This document shows, piece after piece, positions 42,782 to 52,682 of a DNA stretch of 64,000 nucleotides (the stretch's first letter is position 1; each line of letters opens with the position of its first letter). Where the stretch lies: assembly GCA_016771945.1 (NCBI GenBank), contig QZLF01000004.1, forward strand, positions 248,001 through 312,000, read 5' to 3'. The position numbers and the translations under genes were made by a program. Under the pieces are notes generated by a model, which saw nothing but the letters and a program-made list of their open reading frames with translations, was not told where the DNA came from and did no database searches. Source of the DNA: Candidatus Leucobacter sulfamidivorax. Its GTDB lineage: Bacteria; Actinomycetota; Actinomycetes; Actinomycetales; Microbacteriaceae.

Positions 42782-44160
42782 CTGCAGAGCCTGCGGCCCC
42801 CGCCGCGCACACGCCGCCTCCCGGCGGCTGGCGCACCTTCGTGCACGTGCTCGTGAACACCGGTGTGGCCGGTCTCACGACGAACTTCCTCTGGTTCGCG
42901 GTGGTCTTCTGGGTGTACCTCGAGACCCGCAGCATCCTCGCGACGGGCATCCTGGGCGGCGCCTACATGATCCTGCTCGCGCTCTGCTCGATGTGGTTCG
43001 GATCGCTGGTGGACCGCTACCGCAAGCGGCGGGTCATGCTGATCTCGGCCTGGTTCTCCATGGCGGCCTTCGTCATCGGCACCGCCCTCTTCTTCACCGT
43101 GCCCCACGAGTCCCTGCTCGCGCTCGACGGCCCCTGGTTCTGGATCTTCACGACCGTGCTGCTCGCCGGCTGCGTGGTCGAGCTGCTGCGCGGCCTCGCG
43201 CTCTCGACCACGGTGACGCTGCTCGTGCCGGTCGAGCGGCACGCGAACGCGAACGGGCTCGTCGGCACCGTGCAGGGGCTGAGCTTCATCGTGACGAGCG
43301 TCTTCAGCGGCATCTCGATCGGCTTCCTGGGCATGGGATGGACGATGGTGATCGCGGTCGTCGCGACCGCGGTGCCGATCGCGCACCTGCTCCTGCTGCG
43401 CATCCCCGAGCCGGAGGTCGCGCACGACCCGAATCGCAGCGCGATCGACTTCCGCGGCGGGATGATCGCGATCCTCGCGGTGCCCGGGCTGCTCGGCCTC
43501 ATCATGTTCACGACCTTCAACAACTTCGCGAGCGGCGTCTACATGGCGCTGCTCGACCCCTACGGCCTCACCATGTTCTCGGTCGAGATCTGGGGCATCG
43601 TCTTCGGGCTCGCGGGAACGGGCTTCCTCGTCGGCGGCGCGATCGTCGCCAAGTGGGGCCTCGGCCGGAACCCGGTGCGCACGATGCTGCTGCTGGTCGC
43701 CGTGCTCGGGATCATCGGGGCGCTCGTCGCGATCCGGGAGTGGGCCTGGATCTTCATCGCCGGCATCTGGCTCTTCATGCTGCTCATGCCGGCGATCGAG
43801 GCCGCCGAGCAGACCGTCATCCAGCGCGTCGTGCCCTTCGAGAAGCAGGGCCGGGTGTTCGGGCTCGCGATGACCTTCGAGGCCGCCGCCGCGCCGATCA
43901 CCTCGCTGCTGATCGCCCCGATCGCCGAGTTCTGGATCGTGCCCTACATGCGGGACGGGGTCGGCGAGCAGAGCTGGAGCTGGCTGCTGGGCGAGGGGGA
44001 GAGCCGCGGCATCGCCCTCATCTTCCTCTGGGCGGGCGTCTTCACGACGGTGGTCTCGCTGCTCGCGCTGCTCACCCCGACGTACCGCAAGCTGAGCCGC
44101 AGCTACGCCGCGGCGGCCCCGGCGCCGGAACCCGAGCCCGCGCCGCAGCCGAGCGCCTAG
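42778..44160 (+). CDS. MFS transporter (EntS-like)
   Basis: 460 aa with about 12 membrane helices. The loop 2-3 motif is MWFGSLVDRYRKRRVMLISA, and the second half repeats FGLAGTGFLVGGAIVAKWGL. The C-terminal tail is Pro/Ala/Glu-rich. The EntS-like branch exports siderophores or drugs; the substrate is unknown. GTG overlaps the rsmB stop by 4 bases. Its TAG shares the palindrome CTAG with the convergent gene. Confidence 0.82.
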   Translation: MTAEPAAPAAHTPPPGGWRTFVHVLVNTGVAGLTTNFLWFAVVFWVYLETRSILATGILGGAYMILLALCSMWFGSLVDRYRKRRVMLISAWFSMAAFVIGTALFFTVPHESLLALDGPWFWIFTTVLLAGCVVELLRGLALSTTVTLLVPVERHANANGLVGTVQGLSFIVTSVFSGISIGFLGMGWTMVIAVVATAVPIAHLLLLRIPEPEVAHDPNRSAIDFRGGMIAILAVPGLLGLIMFTTFNNFASGVYMALLDPYGLTMFSVEIWGIVFGLAGTGFLVGGAIVAKWGLGRNPVRTMLLLVAVLGIIGALVAIREWAWIFIAGIWLFMLLMPAIEAAEQTVIQRVVPFEKQGRVFGLAMTFEAAAAPITSLLIAPIAEFWIVPYMRDGVGEQSWSWLLGEGESRGIALIFLWAGVFTTVVSLLALLTPTYRKLSRSYAAAAPAPEPEPAPQPSA

Positions 44161-45347
44161 TCGATCCACTCCACGCGCGGCTGGGCGGCCGCGAAGTCCA
44201 CGCTGGGGAAGCGCATCGTCCCCGCCTGCACCTGCACGGTCTCGCCGCTCGCGAGCTGGGCCGTGATGCGCACCGGGAAGTAGTCCCAGGTGGTCATCGC
44301 GGTGCGCGGGTCGTAGTCCTGCTCGATCGTGAGCCGCTCGAACGCCGCTCGGCCCTCCTCGGTGAGCTCGCGCTGCACCGTGCCCTCGACCACCCGGGAG
44401 CCGGCCACCCCGGTCTGGGTCTCCGACACCTCGAAGCCGCAGGGGGTCGTGAGCGTGGTCATCGCGAGGCATTCGTCGAGCGAGGCGCGCACGAGCGAGC
44501 GGAAGGTCTCGTCTCCCAGCTCGGTCGTCACGAGCCGGAGCGAATAGAAGCTCTCGGAATCCAGGTCCTCGGCGAGGCGGATCCGCCCGTCCGGCAGATC
44601 GAGCTCGAGATACTCGTTGTCGATCGTGACCTCGTAGACGCCCGGGAAGACCAGCTGGTAGCCCTCCGCCGTCACCCCGTTCACCTCGAGCTCGAGGCCG
44701 GTGAAGCCGTCGATCCAGACCGATATCAGGCCGTCCGAGATCTCCCAGCCGTCCGAGACCTCCCAGAGCTGGAACTCGCGATCGACCCACTCGTCGCCGA
44801 GCTCGAAGGAGACGGGCACGGTCGCGCCGTAGCCCTCGAAGCCGGGGCTCGCGACGCCCACCTCGATGTCACCGATCGGCGCGATCCTCGCGGCCTCCGC
44901 GAGCACCTCGTCGGTGAGCAGCAGATCCTCGCCCTCCTCGACCCAGACGTACTCGAGGGCCGCGTCCGCGTCGCCCTTCGCGAGGGCGGTGAGGTAGCTC
45001 TCCACGGACTCGGCCGCGCCGGTGAGGTCGGGCGCCGTCGTCGGCTCCGGCCAGTCGTCGCGAGGGGGCGTCGGGCCGAGCAGCACCGTCATCCAGAGGA
45101 AGAAGAAGGCGATCCCGATCAGCACGACGACGCCGACCGCGCCGCCGATGATGCCGATGATCGCACCGACCGGCAGACCGCCGCGATCGGGGGGCGGTAC
45201 CGGCAGGGGCTGCGGCCCGGGCGCGACGGGAGGCAGGGGAGACTGCGAATACGGGGTCCCGGGCGGCGGCGGGCCGTACGACGGCTGCTGCGGCTGCTGC
45301 GGTTGCTGCGGTTGCGGGTGCGGCTGCGGATCCTGCGGCTCTGACAT
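44157..45347 (-). CDS. Proline-rich membrane-anchored protein, extracytoplasmic domain
   Basis: 396 aa. A Pro/Gln-rich cytosolic start with PQQPQQPQQP repeats is followed by one membrane helix (AIIGIIGGAVGVVVLIGIAFFFLWM, residues 62-88) and an outer region that begins with a DUF4878-like helix (AAESVESYLTALAKGDADAAL) and continues as acidic beta-rich repeats. There is one Cys pair. The protein probably sits at the envelope; the function is unknown. Confidence 0.65.
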   Translation of the reverse strand: MSEPQDPQPHPQPQQPQQPQQPSYGPPPPGTPYSQSPLPPVAPGPQPLPVPPPDRGGLPVGAIIGIIGGAVGVVVLIGIAFFFLWMTVLLGPTPPRDDWPEPTTAPDLTGAAESVESYLTALAKGDADAALEYVWVEEGEDLLLTDEVLAEAARIAPIGDIEVGVASPGFEGYGATVPVSFELGDEWVDREFQLWEVSDGWEISDGLISVWIDGFTGLELEVNGVTAEGYQLVFPGVYEVTIDNEYLELDLPDGRIRLAEDLDSESFYSLRLVTTELGDETFRSLVRASLDECLAMTTLTTPCGFEVSETQTGVAGSRVVEGTVQRELTEEGRAAFERLTIEQDYDPRTAMTTWDYFPVRITAQLASGETVQVQAGTMRFPSVDFAAAQPRVEWID

Positions 45348-45404
45348 GGCTCCATCCTATGAGCGGCCGTCGGCGACCCGCCCGATCGGGCCCGCGCGAT
45401 CTCG

Positions 45405-45410
45405 TAGAAT
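45405..45410 (+). promoter_or_regulatory. -10 hexamer TAGAAT before rpe
   Basis: TAGAAT ends 6 bases before GTG 45417, in the leaderless spacing. Confidence 0.45.
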
Positions 45411-45416
45411 CGACGG

Positions 45417-46079
45417 GTGACCGCGCAGCGCATCAACCCGAGCATCCTCTCCGCCGACTTCGTGAACCTGCAGGCCGAGCTCGAGCGGATCGCCTCCGCC
45501 GACCTCGTGCACGTCGACGTCATGGACAACCACTTCGTGCCGAACCTCACGATGGGCCCGCCGATCGTGGAGCGCATCCAGGCGGTGTCGCCGATCCCGC
45601 TCGACGTGCACCTCATGATCGCCGACGCAGATCGCTGGGCGCCCGGCTACGCCGAACTGGGCGCGTTCTCCGTGACCTTCCACGCCGAGGCCGCGGCGGA
45701 TCCGGTGGCGCTCGCCCGCAGGATCCGCGACATCGGCGCCCGCGCCGGCCTCGCGCTGAAGCCGGGCACCGATCCGGAGCCCTATCTCGAGCTGCTGCCC
45801 GAGTTCGACCAGCTGCTCGTGATGACGGTCGAGCCGGGCTTCGGCGGGCAGTCGTTCATGGCCGACATGATGCCGAAGCTTCGCCGCGTCGCCGAGGCGA
45901 AGGCCCGCCTCGGGCTCGACGTGTGGCTGCAGGTCGACGGCGGCATCACCGTCGACACCATCGGCATCGCCGCAGAGGCCGGCGCCGACACCTTCGTCGC
46001 GGGGTCCGCCGTCTACGGCGGGGTGCCCGAGGAGCGGATCGCGCAGCTGCGCGAGGCCGCCGCGCTGCACGCGCACTGA
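45417..46079 (+). CDS. rpe: Ribulose-phosphate 3-epimerase
   Basis: 220 aa TIM barrel: [36 protein letters not shown] (metal site), [24 protein letters not shown] and [12 protein letters not shown]. It converts ribulose-5-P to xylulose-5-P. It heads the stretch leading to the his genes. Confidence 0.96.
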   Translation: MTAQRINPSILSADFVNLQAELERIASADLVHVDVMDNHFVPNLTMGPPIVERIQAVSPIPLDVHLMIADADRWAPGYAELGAFSVTFHAEAAADPVALARRIRDIGARAGLALKPGTDPEPYLELLPEFDQLLVMTVEPGFGGQSFMADMMPKLRRVAEAKARLGLDVWLQVDGGITVDTIGIAAEAGADTFVAGSAVYGGVPEERIAQLREAAALHAH

Positions 46080-46116
46080 TCCGCCGGGTGCGGACGCGTC
46101 CCGCGCTCCGACCCGA

Positions 46117-46122
46117 TAGCAT
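46117..46122 (+). promoter_or_regulatory. -10 hexamer TAGCAT before hisE
   Basis: TAGCAT ends 8 bases before GTG 46131 and supports that start over the TTG at 46122. Confidence 0.4.
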
Positions 46123-46130
46123 TGGTCAAC

Positions 46131-46394
46131 GTGAAGACATTCGACGAGCTCTTCGCCGAGCTGAGCGAGAAGGCCGCGACCAGGCCCGAGGGCAGCGACA
46201 CCGTCGCGCGCCTCGATGCCGGCGTGCACGCGATCGGGAAGAAGATCGTCGAGGAGGCGGCCGAGGTCTGGATGGCCGCCGAGTACGAGAGCAACGCGGC
46301 CTGCGCCGAGGAGATCAGCCAGCTGCTCTACCACCTGCAGGTGCTCATGCTCGCGAAGGGGCTGAGCCTGTCCGACGTCTACCGGCACCTCTGA
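46131..46394 (+). CDS. hisE: Phosphoribosyl-ATP pyrophosphatase
   Basis: 87 aa from GTG 46131. All-alpha MazG-like protein: [37 protein letters not shown] (metal-binding Glu residues) and [13 protein letters not shown]. It performs the second histidine step. It is separated from hisG by about 100 bases containing a hairpin. Confidence 0.94.
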   Translation: MKTFDELFAELSEKAATRPEGSDTVARLDAGVHAIGKKIVEEAAEVWMAAEYESNAACAEEISQLLYHLQVLMLAKGLSLSDVYRHL

Positions 46395-46449
46395 TCCCGT
46401 CCGACATTCTGCGGGGGCGAAGCGACTCGCGGAACCTCATCCCGAACAG

Positions 46450-46472
46450 ATCCTGCGACCGGTGCGCAGGAT
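46450..46472. repeat. Small hairpin upstream of hisG
   Basis: ATCCTGCG and CGCAGGAT form an 8-bp stem around ACCGGTG, 22 bases before the hisG start. It could be a short interspersed hairpin repeat or a hisE terminator; the rest of the gap holds nothing else that I can name. Confidence 0.4.
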
Positions 46473-46494
46473 GACGAGTGAAAGCAAGGAAAAT

Positions 46495-47334
46495 ATGCTC
46501 CGCGTCGCGGTTCCCAACAAGGGCTCGCTGTCAGAGATCGCCGCAGAGATGCTCGCCGAGGCGGGCTACAGCGGCCGTCGCGACAACCGCAAGCTCGTGC
46601 ACCGGGATACCCGCAACGACATCGAGTTCTTCTACCTCCGCCCGCGCGACATCGCGACCTACGTGGGCTCCGGCGCGCTCGACGTCGGCATCACCGGGCG
46701 CGACCTGCTGCTCGACTCGGGCTCGGAGGCGCGGGAGATCGCGCACCTCGACTTCGGGGACTCGACCTTCCGCTTCGCCGCGCCCCGCGGCGCCTTCGAG
46801 GGCATCGAGCAGCTCGCCGGCCGGCGCGTCGCGACCAGCTACCCGAAGCTCGTGGACGACTTCCTGCGGCAGCGCGGGGTCGAGGCGGTCACCGTGAAGC
46901 TCGACGGCGCGGTCGAGTCGGCGGTGCAGCTCGGCGTCGCCGACGCCGTGGCCGATGTCGTCTCGACCGGGGCCACCCTCGCCTCCGCGGGGCTCGAGAT
47001 CTTCGGCCCGGTGATCCTCGAGTCGACCGCGGTGCTGATCGGCGGCCCGAAGCGCCACGACGGCGTCGATCGCCTGCTGCGGCGTCTGCGCGGCGGCCTC
47101 GTCGCGCGCAAGTTCGTGATGGTGGAGTACGACCTGCAGGAGTCGACGCTGCCCGCCGCGATCGAGATCGCCGGCGGCATCGAGTCGCCGACCGTGTCGC
47201 CGCTGCGCGAGGACGGCTGGGTCGCCGTGCGCGTGATGATCCCCGCCGACGACGCGAACGAGGTCATGGACCGCCTCGCCGACATCGGTGCCCGTGCGAT
47301 CCTGGTCACCGCGATCCACGCGGCCAGGCTGTAG
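46495..47334 (+). CDS. hisG: ATP phosphoribosyltransferase (long form)
   Basis: 279 aa; the ATG at 46495 has AAGGA 5 bases upstream. [53 protein letters not shown] (PRPP loop) and a C-terminal regulatory ACT-like domain ([19 protein letters not shown]) that allows histidine feedback. It catalyses the first histidine step. Confidence 0.96.
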   Translation: MLRVAVPNKGSLSEIAAEMLAEAGYSGRRDNRKLVHRDTRNDIEFFYLRPRDIATYVGSGALDVGITGRDLLLDSGSEAREIAHLDFGDSTFRFAAPRGAFEGIEQLAGRRVATSYPKLVDDFLRQRGVEAVTVKLDGAVESAVQLGVADAVADVVSTGATLASAGLEIFGPVILESTAVLIGGPKRHDGVDRLLRRLRGGLVARKFVMVEYDLQESTLPAAIEIAGGIESPTVSPLREDGWVAVRVMIPADDANEVMDRLADIGARAILVTAIHAARL

Positions 47335-47344
47335 CGGGCCTGCC

Positions 47345-48106
47345 ATGACTGTCGCAGTGCGGGTCATCCCCTGCCTCGACGTGGCCGCGGGCCGCGTGGT
47401 GAAGGGCGTCAACTTCCTGAACCTGCGCGACGCCGGCGATCCCGTGGAGCTCGCCGCGCGCTACGCCGAGCAGGGCGCCGACGAGCTCACCTTCCTCGAC
47501 GTCACCGCGACGGTCGACGACCGCAGCACCACCTACGACGTCGTGCGCCGCACCGCCGAGCAGGTCTTCATCCCGCTCACCGTCGGCGGCGGCGTGCGCG
47601 AGGTCGACGACGTCGCCCGGCTGCTGTCCGTGGGCGCCGACAAGGTCGGCATCAACAGCGGCGCCATCGCGCGCCCGGAGGTCATCGGCGAGATCGCCGA
47701 CCGCTTCGGCTCGCAGGTGCTCGTGCTCTCGCTCGACGTGAAGCGCTCGCCCCGCACCCCGAGCGGCTTCGTGGTCACGACGCACGGCGGCAAGCGGGAG
47801 ACCGACCTCGACGCGCTCGAGTGGTGCCGCGAGGCGGTCGAGCGGGGAGCCGGCGAGCTGCTCGTGAACTCCATGGACGCCGACGGCACGCTCGCCGGAT
47901 TCGACCTCGAGCTCACCTCGCTCGTGCGCGCGCTCGCCTCGGTACCGGTGATCGCCTCGGGCGGGGCCGGCCGGCTCGAGCACTTCGCGCCCGCGGTCGC
48001 CGCGGGGGCGGACGCGGTGCTCGCGGCCTCCGTGTTCCACGACGGCACCTTCACGGTCGGCCAGGTGAAGCGCGCGATCGCCGACGCCGGCTACCTCGTG
48101 CGCTGA
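47345..48106 (+). CDS. hisF: Imidazole glycerol phosphate synthase cyclase subunit
   Basis: 253 aa TIM barrel: [73 protein letters not shown] and [14 protein letters not shown], with both catalytic Asp positions. It starts 10 bases after hisG. Its partner hisH is not in the window. Confidence 0.97.
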   Translation: MTVAVRVIPCLDVAAGRVVKGVNFLNLRDAGDPVELAARYAEQGADELTFLDVTATVDDRSTTYDVVRRTAEQVFIPLTVGGGVREVDDVARLLSVGADKVGINSGAIARPEVIGEIADRFGSQVLVLSLDVKRSPRTPSGFVVTTHGGKRETDLDALEWCREAVERGAGELLVNSMDADGTLAGFDLELTSLVRALASVPVIASGGAGRLEHFAPAVAAGADAVLAASVFHDGTFTVGQVKRAIADAGYLVR

Positions 48107-48117
48107 TCCCGCAGGGG

Positions 48118-48123
48118 TACCCT
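48118..48123 (+). promoter_or_regulatory. -10-like TACCCT before hisI
   Basis: TACCCT ends 6 bases before GTG 48130. hisI is probably also read through from hisF. Confidence 0.3.
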
Positions 48124-48129
48124 GGAACC

Positions 48130-48486
48130 GTGGACATCGACACCAGCCTCGACCGGCTCTCCTTCGGCGCCGACGGGCTGCTGCCCGCGATCGTGCAGGA
48201 CGACGAGTCGGGCGAGGTGCTCATGCTCGCCTGGATGGATCGCGAGGCCGTGCGCCGCACCCTCACCGAGGGCCGCGTGACCTTCTGGTCGCGCTCGCGC
48301 GGGGAGTACTGGCGCAAGGGCGACACTTCGGGGCACCGGCAGTACGTGCGCTCGGTGGCGATGGACTGCGACGGCGACACCCTGCTCGTGCGCGCGATCC
48401 AGATCGGCGCCGCCTGCCACACGGGAACGCGCAGCTGCTTCACCGATCGGGAGCTCCCGGCTGTGAACGGCATCGTCGAGAGCTGA
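48130..48486 (+). CDS. hisI: Phosphoribosyl-AMP cyclohydrolase
   Basis: 118 aa. [39 protein letters not shown], the metal-binding [12 protein letters not shown] (Asp residues) and [12 protein letters not shown] (Cys/His ligands). It performs the third histidine step. It is the last his gene before the inserted hydrolase pair. Confidence 0.96.
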   Translation: MDIDTSLDRLSFGADGLLPAIVQDDESGEVLMLAWMDREAVRRTLTEGRVTFWSRSRGEYWRKGDTSGHRQYVRSVAMDCDGDTLLVRAIQIGAACHTGTRSCFTDRELPAVNGIVES

Positions 48487-48562
48487 GCCGTCGCAAGGCC
48501 CGGACCGTGTCGGGCATGTGCCGCCGCCTCGGGCTGCTAGTGTTTCGCCAAAGGGGGTGCCG

Positions 48563-49852
48563 ATGCCCGGCTCGCAGGACTGCCTACCGTCGACCGGAGC
48601 GGATCCGCTCATCGTCGTGCTGATCGTCCTCCTGCTGCTCGCCGTGGCGGTCGCCGTGCTGATCGTGGTCCCGCGTCGGCGGAGGCACGTCGGCGCGATG
48701 CTCGCCATCGTGCTCCTGGTCGCGGCCGGATCCGGTGTCGTCGCCACCCCAGCACCTGCGAGCGCTGCCGTCGACTGCCGCACCATCCAGGACGACGCCG
48801 ACGTGACGTTCCTCAGCGGCGGCATCACCGTCCAGGCCAGCTACCGCGGGCCGATCGACCCGAGCCACCCGGTGGCCGCCGCCGTCATCGTCGGCGGCAC
48901 GGGCGACGTCGACCGCAACGGTGACGGCGCCGGCATACCCATGGAGGAGTACGCGTGGATCGCCGACCTGCTCAGCGAGCAGGGGATCGCGTCTCTGCGC
49001 TACGACAAGCTCGGCACCGGCGCGACCGGGCTCGGACCCTACGCCGACGACCCCGACGAGCTGCTGTCGCTCGGCTACGAAGAGCTGCGCATCCAGCCGG
49101 TCAGGGATGCGCTCGGCTTCGTGGCCGCGCAGCCCGGCATCGACGCGAGCCGCCTCCTCCTCGTCGGGCACAGCGAGGGCGGCGTCGTGACGATCTCGGT
49201 CGCGGCCGACCCGGGCTCGGGCCTCGCGATCGCCGGACTCGCGCTCATCGAGCCGGCCTACGACAACATCCTCAGCGTCGTGCCCAGCCAGCTCGCCGAG
49301 CAGATCGACGCCGCCGTCGCAGGCGCCGCGATGAGCGCGACGGACGCGGCCGCCTTGAAGGCGTGGATGGCTGACGGCGTGGACGAGATCCGCACCGGAG
49401 CGCCGCCGTACCCGGCTCCCGGGCCGGTGCCGCTGCCGGACGCGACCGACTACACCGCCGTCATGCAGACGACCATCGCGAACAACATCTACGGGTCGGA
49501 CCCGGCGCAGATGGTCATCTCGCACGCGTACCGCACGCTCTACGGCAAGCAGTTCGACGAGATCGACCCTGCAGCGATCGCGCCGTCGATCACCATCCCG
49601 GTGCTCGTGACCTGCGGCTCGAAGGACTTCAACACCCCGTGCGGCGACGGCACGGCCGGGTCTGGCGTGGTCTCGCTCGCGAACGCCTTCGCCCCCGGCG
49701 TCGCGCGATTCGTCGAGCTGCCGAATACCGTTCACATCATGCGCGACGTCGGGTCCGCGGACGTACCCGGCCTCGCCGACCAGATCCAGTATCCATACTC
49801 GGCGCTGCTTGAGACCGAGTTCACAGCATTCGTCGCGCAGTTCCGCGACTGA
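48563..49852 (+). CDS. Secreted alpha/beta hydrolase with N-terminal LPSTG-like segment
   Basis: 429 aa; AAGGGGG is 6 bases before ATG 48563. Residues 5-40 look like a sortase sorting signal (CLPSTGAD, hydrophobic helix, PRRRRH). A second hydrophobic stretch follows, with an AxA site (TPAPASA) before the mature hydrolase. Hydrolase marks: VIVGGTGDVDRNGDGAG, SLRYDKLGTGATG, nucleophile elbow LVGHSEGGVV and HIMRD near the end as catalytic His. It acts outside the cell; the substrate is unknown. It sits between hisI and trpE, paired with the next gene 17 bases on. Confidence 0.75.
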   Translation: MPGSQDCLPSTGADPLIVVLIVLLLLAVAVAVLIVVPRRRRHVGAMLAIVLLVAAGSGVVATPAPASAAVDCRTIQDDADVTFLSGGITVQASYRGPIDPSHPVAAAVIVGGTGDVDRNGDGAGIPMEEYAWIADLLSEQGIASLRYDKLGTGATGLGPYADDPDELLSLGYEELRIQPVRDALGFVAAQPGIDASRLLLVGHSEGGVVTISVAADPGSGLAIAGLALIEPAYDNILSVVPSQLAEQIDAAVAGAAMSATDAAALKAWMADGVDEIRTGAPPYPAPGPVPLPDATDYTAVMQTTIANNIYGSDPAQMVISHAYRTLYGKQFDEIDPAAIAPSITIPVLVTCGSKDFNTPCGDGTAGSGVVSLANAFAPGVARFVELPNTVHIMRDVGSADVPGLADQIQYPYSALLETEFTAFVAQFRD

Positions 49853-49869
49853 CCGAGGAGAGGCCGACC

Positions 49870-51084
49870 TTGCGACTCAACCGTTTCACCGCGATCGCGA
49901 CCGTGCTGGTGCTCGCCGGCGCGCTCGCCGCCTGCGCCCCGGAGCCGGGCTCGTCACCGACCTCGACCGAGTCGCCGACGTCGGCCGCCGACGCCGTGTT
50001 CGCCGACCGGATGGCCGCGGCGCTCACCCAGTGGCGCGCATCGCCGTCGACCGGACCGTTCGCGTTCGAGATCCCCGGCACCGCGCTTGCCGCCTCCCTC
50101 GGCGACGGCGAGGTCGTAGCGACCGCGAGCGGCGAGGGCGAGCCCGGCGTGCCGCTCGCACCCGATGCGACGTTCCACATCGGCAGCATGACCAAGCTCT
50201 TCACCGCGGCACTCGTCATGCAGCTCGATCAGGAGGGCGTGCTCTCGCTGGGCGACACGATCGACCGCTGGTTCCCGGCCGCGCCGAACGGCGGCACGAT
50301 CACCGTGCGGATGCTGCTGCAGCACGAGAGCGGGCTCGACGAACTCGACTTCGACCTGGTCGGGCACGTCACCCCTCAGGAACTCGTCGACGATGTCTTC
50401 ACCCGGGCGCCGGTCTTCGCGCCCGGCACCGAGTACGAGTACCTGAACGCCGGCTACATCATGCTCGGCCGGATCGCGGAGCTCGCCGCCGAGACCCCGT
50501 ACGCCGAGCTCGTCGACACCCGGTTCATCGAGCCGCTCGGTCTCACGAGCACCTACCTCGACGGCGAAGGCAGCGGCCCGGAGGCCGTCGACGGGTTCGT
50601 GCTCGTCTGCGACGCGGGCGAGGGCGCCGACTGCGCCAAGCAGTTCGGGACGGTCGAGCACCAGGAGACGTCTCCGCAGTGGACCGGCGCCTGGTCGGCG
50701 GGCGCCATGGTCAGCTCGGCTCGGGATCAGGCTCACTGGATCCGCGCGCTCGTCGGCGGCGACGTGGTCGACGAGCGGCATCTGGAGCAGATGCTCGAGA
50801 TCACCCCGCTGTCGTCGGAGTTCTTCACCGCGACCTACGGCGCCCAGGGCGTCCCGGCTGTTCAGCTCGGCGAGGGCACCGGGCTCGCGACCTGGAACGT
50901 GCCCGGCGTCGGCCTCTGCCACGGTCACGCCGGCGCCATCCCCGGCTCGAACGGGATCGCGGCGTACTGCCCCGAGGCGGGTCTCGCGATCGTCATCCTC
51001 AACGCGATCGAGCCGGCAGGGCTCACACCCGGCTACCCCGGGCTGACGCCGTTGACCGCCGGGGCGCTCGGAGCGCTGCGGTGA
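49870..51084 (+). CDS. Serine beta-lactamase-like lipoprotein
   Basis: 404 aa from TTG 49870 with GAGGAG upstream. Signal peptide with lipobox LAAC (residues 19-22), then a Ser/Thr/Pro linker. Class C beta-lactamase/DD-peptidase fold: SMTK gives SxxK, YLNAGYIMLGRIAEL gives YxN, and HGHAGAIPGSNG replaces the KTG-type motif. It could be an esterase, D-aminopeptidase or penicillin-binding relative. It forms a probable operon with the preceding hydrolase. Confidence 0.8.
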   Translation: MRLNRFTAIATVLVLAGALAACAPEPGSSPTSTESPTSAADAVFADRMAAALTQWRASPSTGPFAFEIPGTALAASLGDGEVVATASGEGEPGVPLAPDATFHIGSMTKLFTAALVMQLDQEGVLSLGDTIDRWFPAAPNGGTITVRMLLQHESGLDELDFDLVGHVTPQELVDDVFTRAPVFAPGTEYEYLNAGYIMLGRIAELAAETPYAELVDTRFIEPLGLTSTYLDGEGSGPEAVDGFVLVCDAGEGADCAKQFGTVEHQETSPQWTGAWSAGAMVSSARDQAHWIRALVGGDVVDERHLEQMLEITPLSSEFFTATYGAQGVPAVQLGEGTGLATWNVPGVGLCHGHAGAIPGSNGIAAYCPEAGLAIVILNAIEPAGLTPGYPGLTPLTAGALGALR

Positions 51085-51119
51085 CGGTCCTGCGCGGGAG
51101 CCAGCGAGCCTTTCAGCGC

Positions 51120-51125
51120 TAGTCT
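51120..51125 (+). promoter_or_regulatory. -10 hexamer TAGTCT before trpE
   Basis: TAGTCT ends 6 bases before GTG 51132. With a leaderless start there is no room for a trp leader-peptide attenuator in front of trpE. Confidence 0.45.
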
Positions 51126-51131
51126 GGTTCG

Positions 51132-52682
51132 GTGAGCCTCACCACGACCCGCGCCGCCTTCGACGCGGCGCGCGCCCGACGTTCCGTGATCCCCGTCTGC
51201 CGCGAGGTCTTCGCCGATGCCGACACGCCCGTCGGCATCTACCGCAAGGTCGCCGCGAACCGTCTCGGCACCTTCCTGCTCGAGAGCGCGGAGCAGGGCG
51301 GGGTGTGGACCCGCTTCAGCTTCGTCGGGGCCGGCAGCTTCGGCGTGCTCGGCGAGCGCGGCGGGCGGGCGCACTGGGCGCCCGACGCCCGCGGCGCGGT
51401 GGATCAGCACCGCCTGCTGCCCGGCGGCGTCGACGGCCTCGAGCCCGTCGAGGCGCTGCGCGCGGTCTACGAGCGGTGGCGGCAGGATCCGGATCCCGCG
51501 CTGCCGCCGCTCGCCAGCGGCTTCGTCGGCTACCTCGGCTGGGAGACGGTGCGCCAGTTCGAGCGGCTGCCGAACGGCCCGTCGGAGGGCCCCGGGCTGC
51601 CGACGCAGGGGCTGAGCTTCGTGAGCGAGCTCGTGGTGATCGACCACCGCGAGGGCACCGTGGTGCTGCTCGCCAATGTGCTGAACGACGAGCACTCGGG
51701 CGACGCCGAGGCGCAATGGCGCGACGCCCAGAGCCGCCTCGACGAGCTGCAGCGCGCGCTCGCAGCCCCGGCCTCCTCGCCCCTCGGCGAGCTCGACCGC
51801 GACGCCCTGCCCGCCCCGCACCGGCTCACGGTCGAGGACGACTACCTGGCGTCGGTCGAGCGCTCGAAGCGGTACATCGTCGACGGCGACATCTTCCAGG
51901 TGGTGATCTCGCAGCGCTTCGACCAGGAGTGCACCGCCGATCCGCTCGACGTGTACCGAGTGCTGCGCCACCTGAACCCGAGCCCCTACCTCTACCTGCT
52001 GCAGCTGGAGGACGCGGCGGGAAAGCCCTTCGCCGTGGTCGGCTCGAGCCCCGAGGCGCTCGTCACCGTGCAGGACACGGGGCACGTGATGACCCACCCG
52101 ATCGCGGGCTCCCGTCCGCGCGGCGCCACCGTCGACGAGGACCAGCAGCACGAGCGCGAACTGCTCGCCGACGAGAAGGAACGGGCCGAGCACCTCATGC
52201 TCGTCGACCTCGCCCGCAACGACCTGCTGCGCGTCTGCGAGCCCTCGAGCGTCGAGGTCACCGAGTTCATGCGCGTCGAGCGCTTCAGCCACATCATGCA
52301 CATCGTCAGCACGGTGGAGGGGATGCTGCGCGAGGGGCGGAACCCGATCGACGCCCTGCGCGCGACCTTCCCCGCGGGGACGCTGAGCGGGGCCCCGAAG
52401 CCCCGCGCCCTGCAGATCATCGACGAGCTCGAACCGGTGCAGCGCGGCGTGTACGGGGGAGTCGTGGGCTACTTCGGCCTGGGCGGCGCCGCGGATCTCG
52501 CGATCGCGATCCGCACCGCGACCATTCGCGACGGGGTCGCCATGGTGCAGGCGGGCGGCGGCATCGTCGCCGACTCGGTGCCCGAGCTCGAGGACCAGGA
52601 GTCGCGCAACAAGGCCGCAGCCCCGCTGCGGGCGGTCGCGATCGCGAACACGCTGCAGGCGCTCGGCGGCGATCGTGCGTAG
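51132..52682 (+). CDS. trpE: Anthranilate synthase component I
   Basis: 516 aa. The N-terminal feedback region has the LLES-type motif in GTFLLESAEQGGVWTRFSF. Catalytic part: VSEL, HPIAGSRPRGAT, RAEHLMLVDLARNDLLR, MHIVSTVEGML, FPAGTLSGAPKPRALQII and the end VQAGGGIVADS. It makes anthranilate from chorismate; the glutaminase partner trpG is not in the window. It overlaps the next gene by 8 bases. Confidence 0.96.
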   Translation: MSLTTTRAAFDAARARRSVIPVCREVFADADTPVGIYRKVAANRLGTFLLESAEQGGVWTRFSFVGAGSFGVLGERGGRAHWAPDARGAVDQHRLLPGGVDGLEPVEALRAVYERWRQDPDPALPPLASGFVGYLGWETVRQFERLPNGPSEGPGLPTQGLSFVSELVVIDHREGTVVLLANVLNDEHSGDAEAQWRDAQSRLDELQRALAAPASSPLGELDRDALPAPHRLTVEDDYLASVERSKRYIVDGDIFQVVISQRFDQECTADPLDVYRVLRHLNPSPYLYLLQLEDAAGKPFAVVGSSPEALVTVQDTGHVMTHPIAGSRPRGATVDEDQQHERELLADEKERAEHLMLVDLARNDLLRVCEPSSVEVTEFMRVERFSHIMHIVSTVEGMLREGRNPIDALRATFPAGTLSGAPKPRALQIIDELEPVQRGVYGGVVGYFGLGGAADLAIAIRTATIRDGVAMVQAGGGIVADSVPELEDQESRNKAAAPLRAVAIANTLQALGGDRA

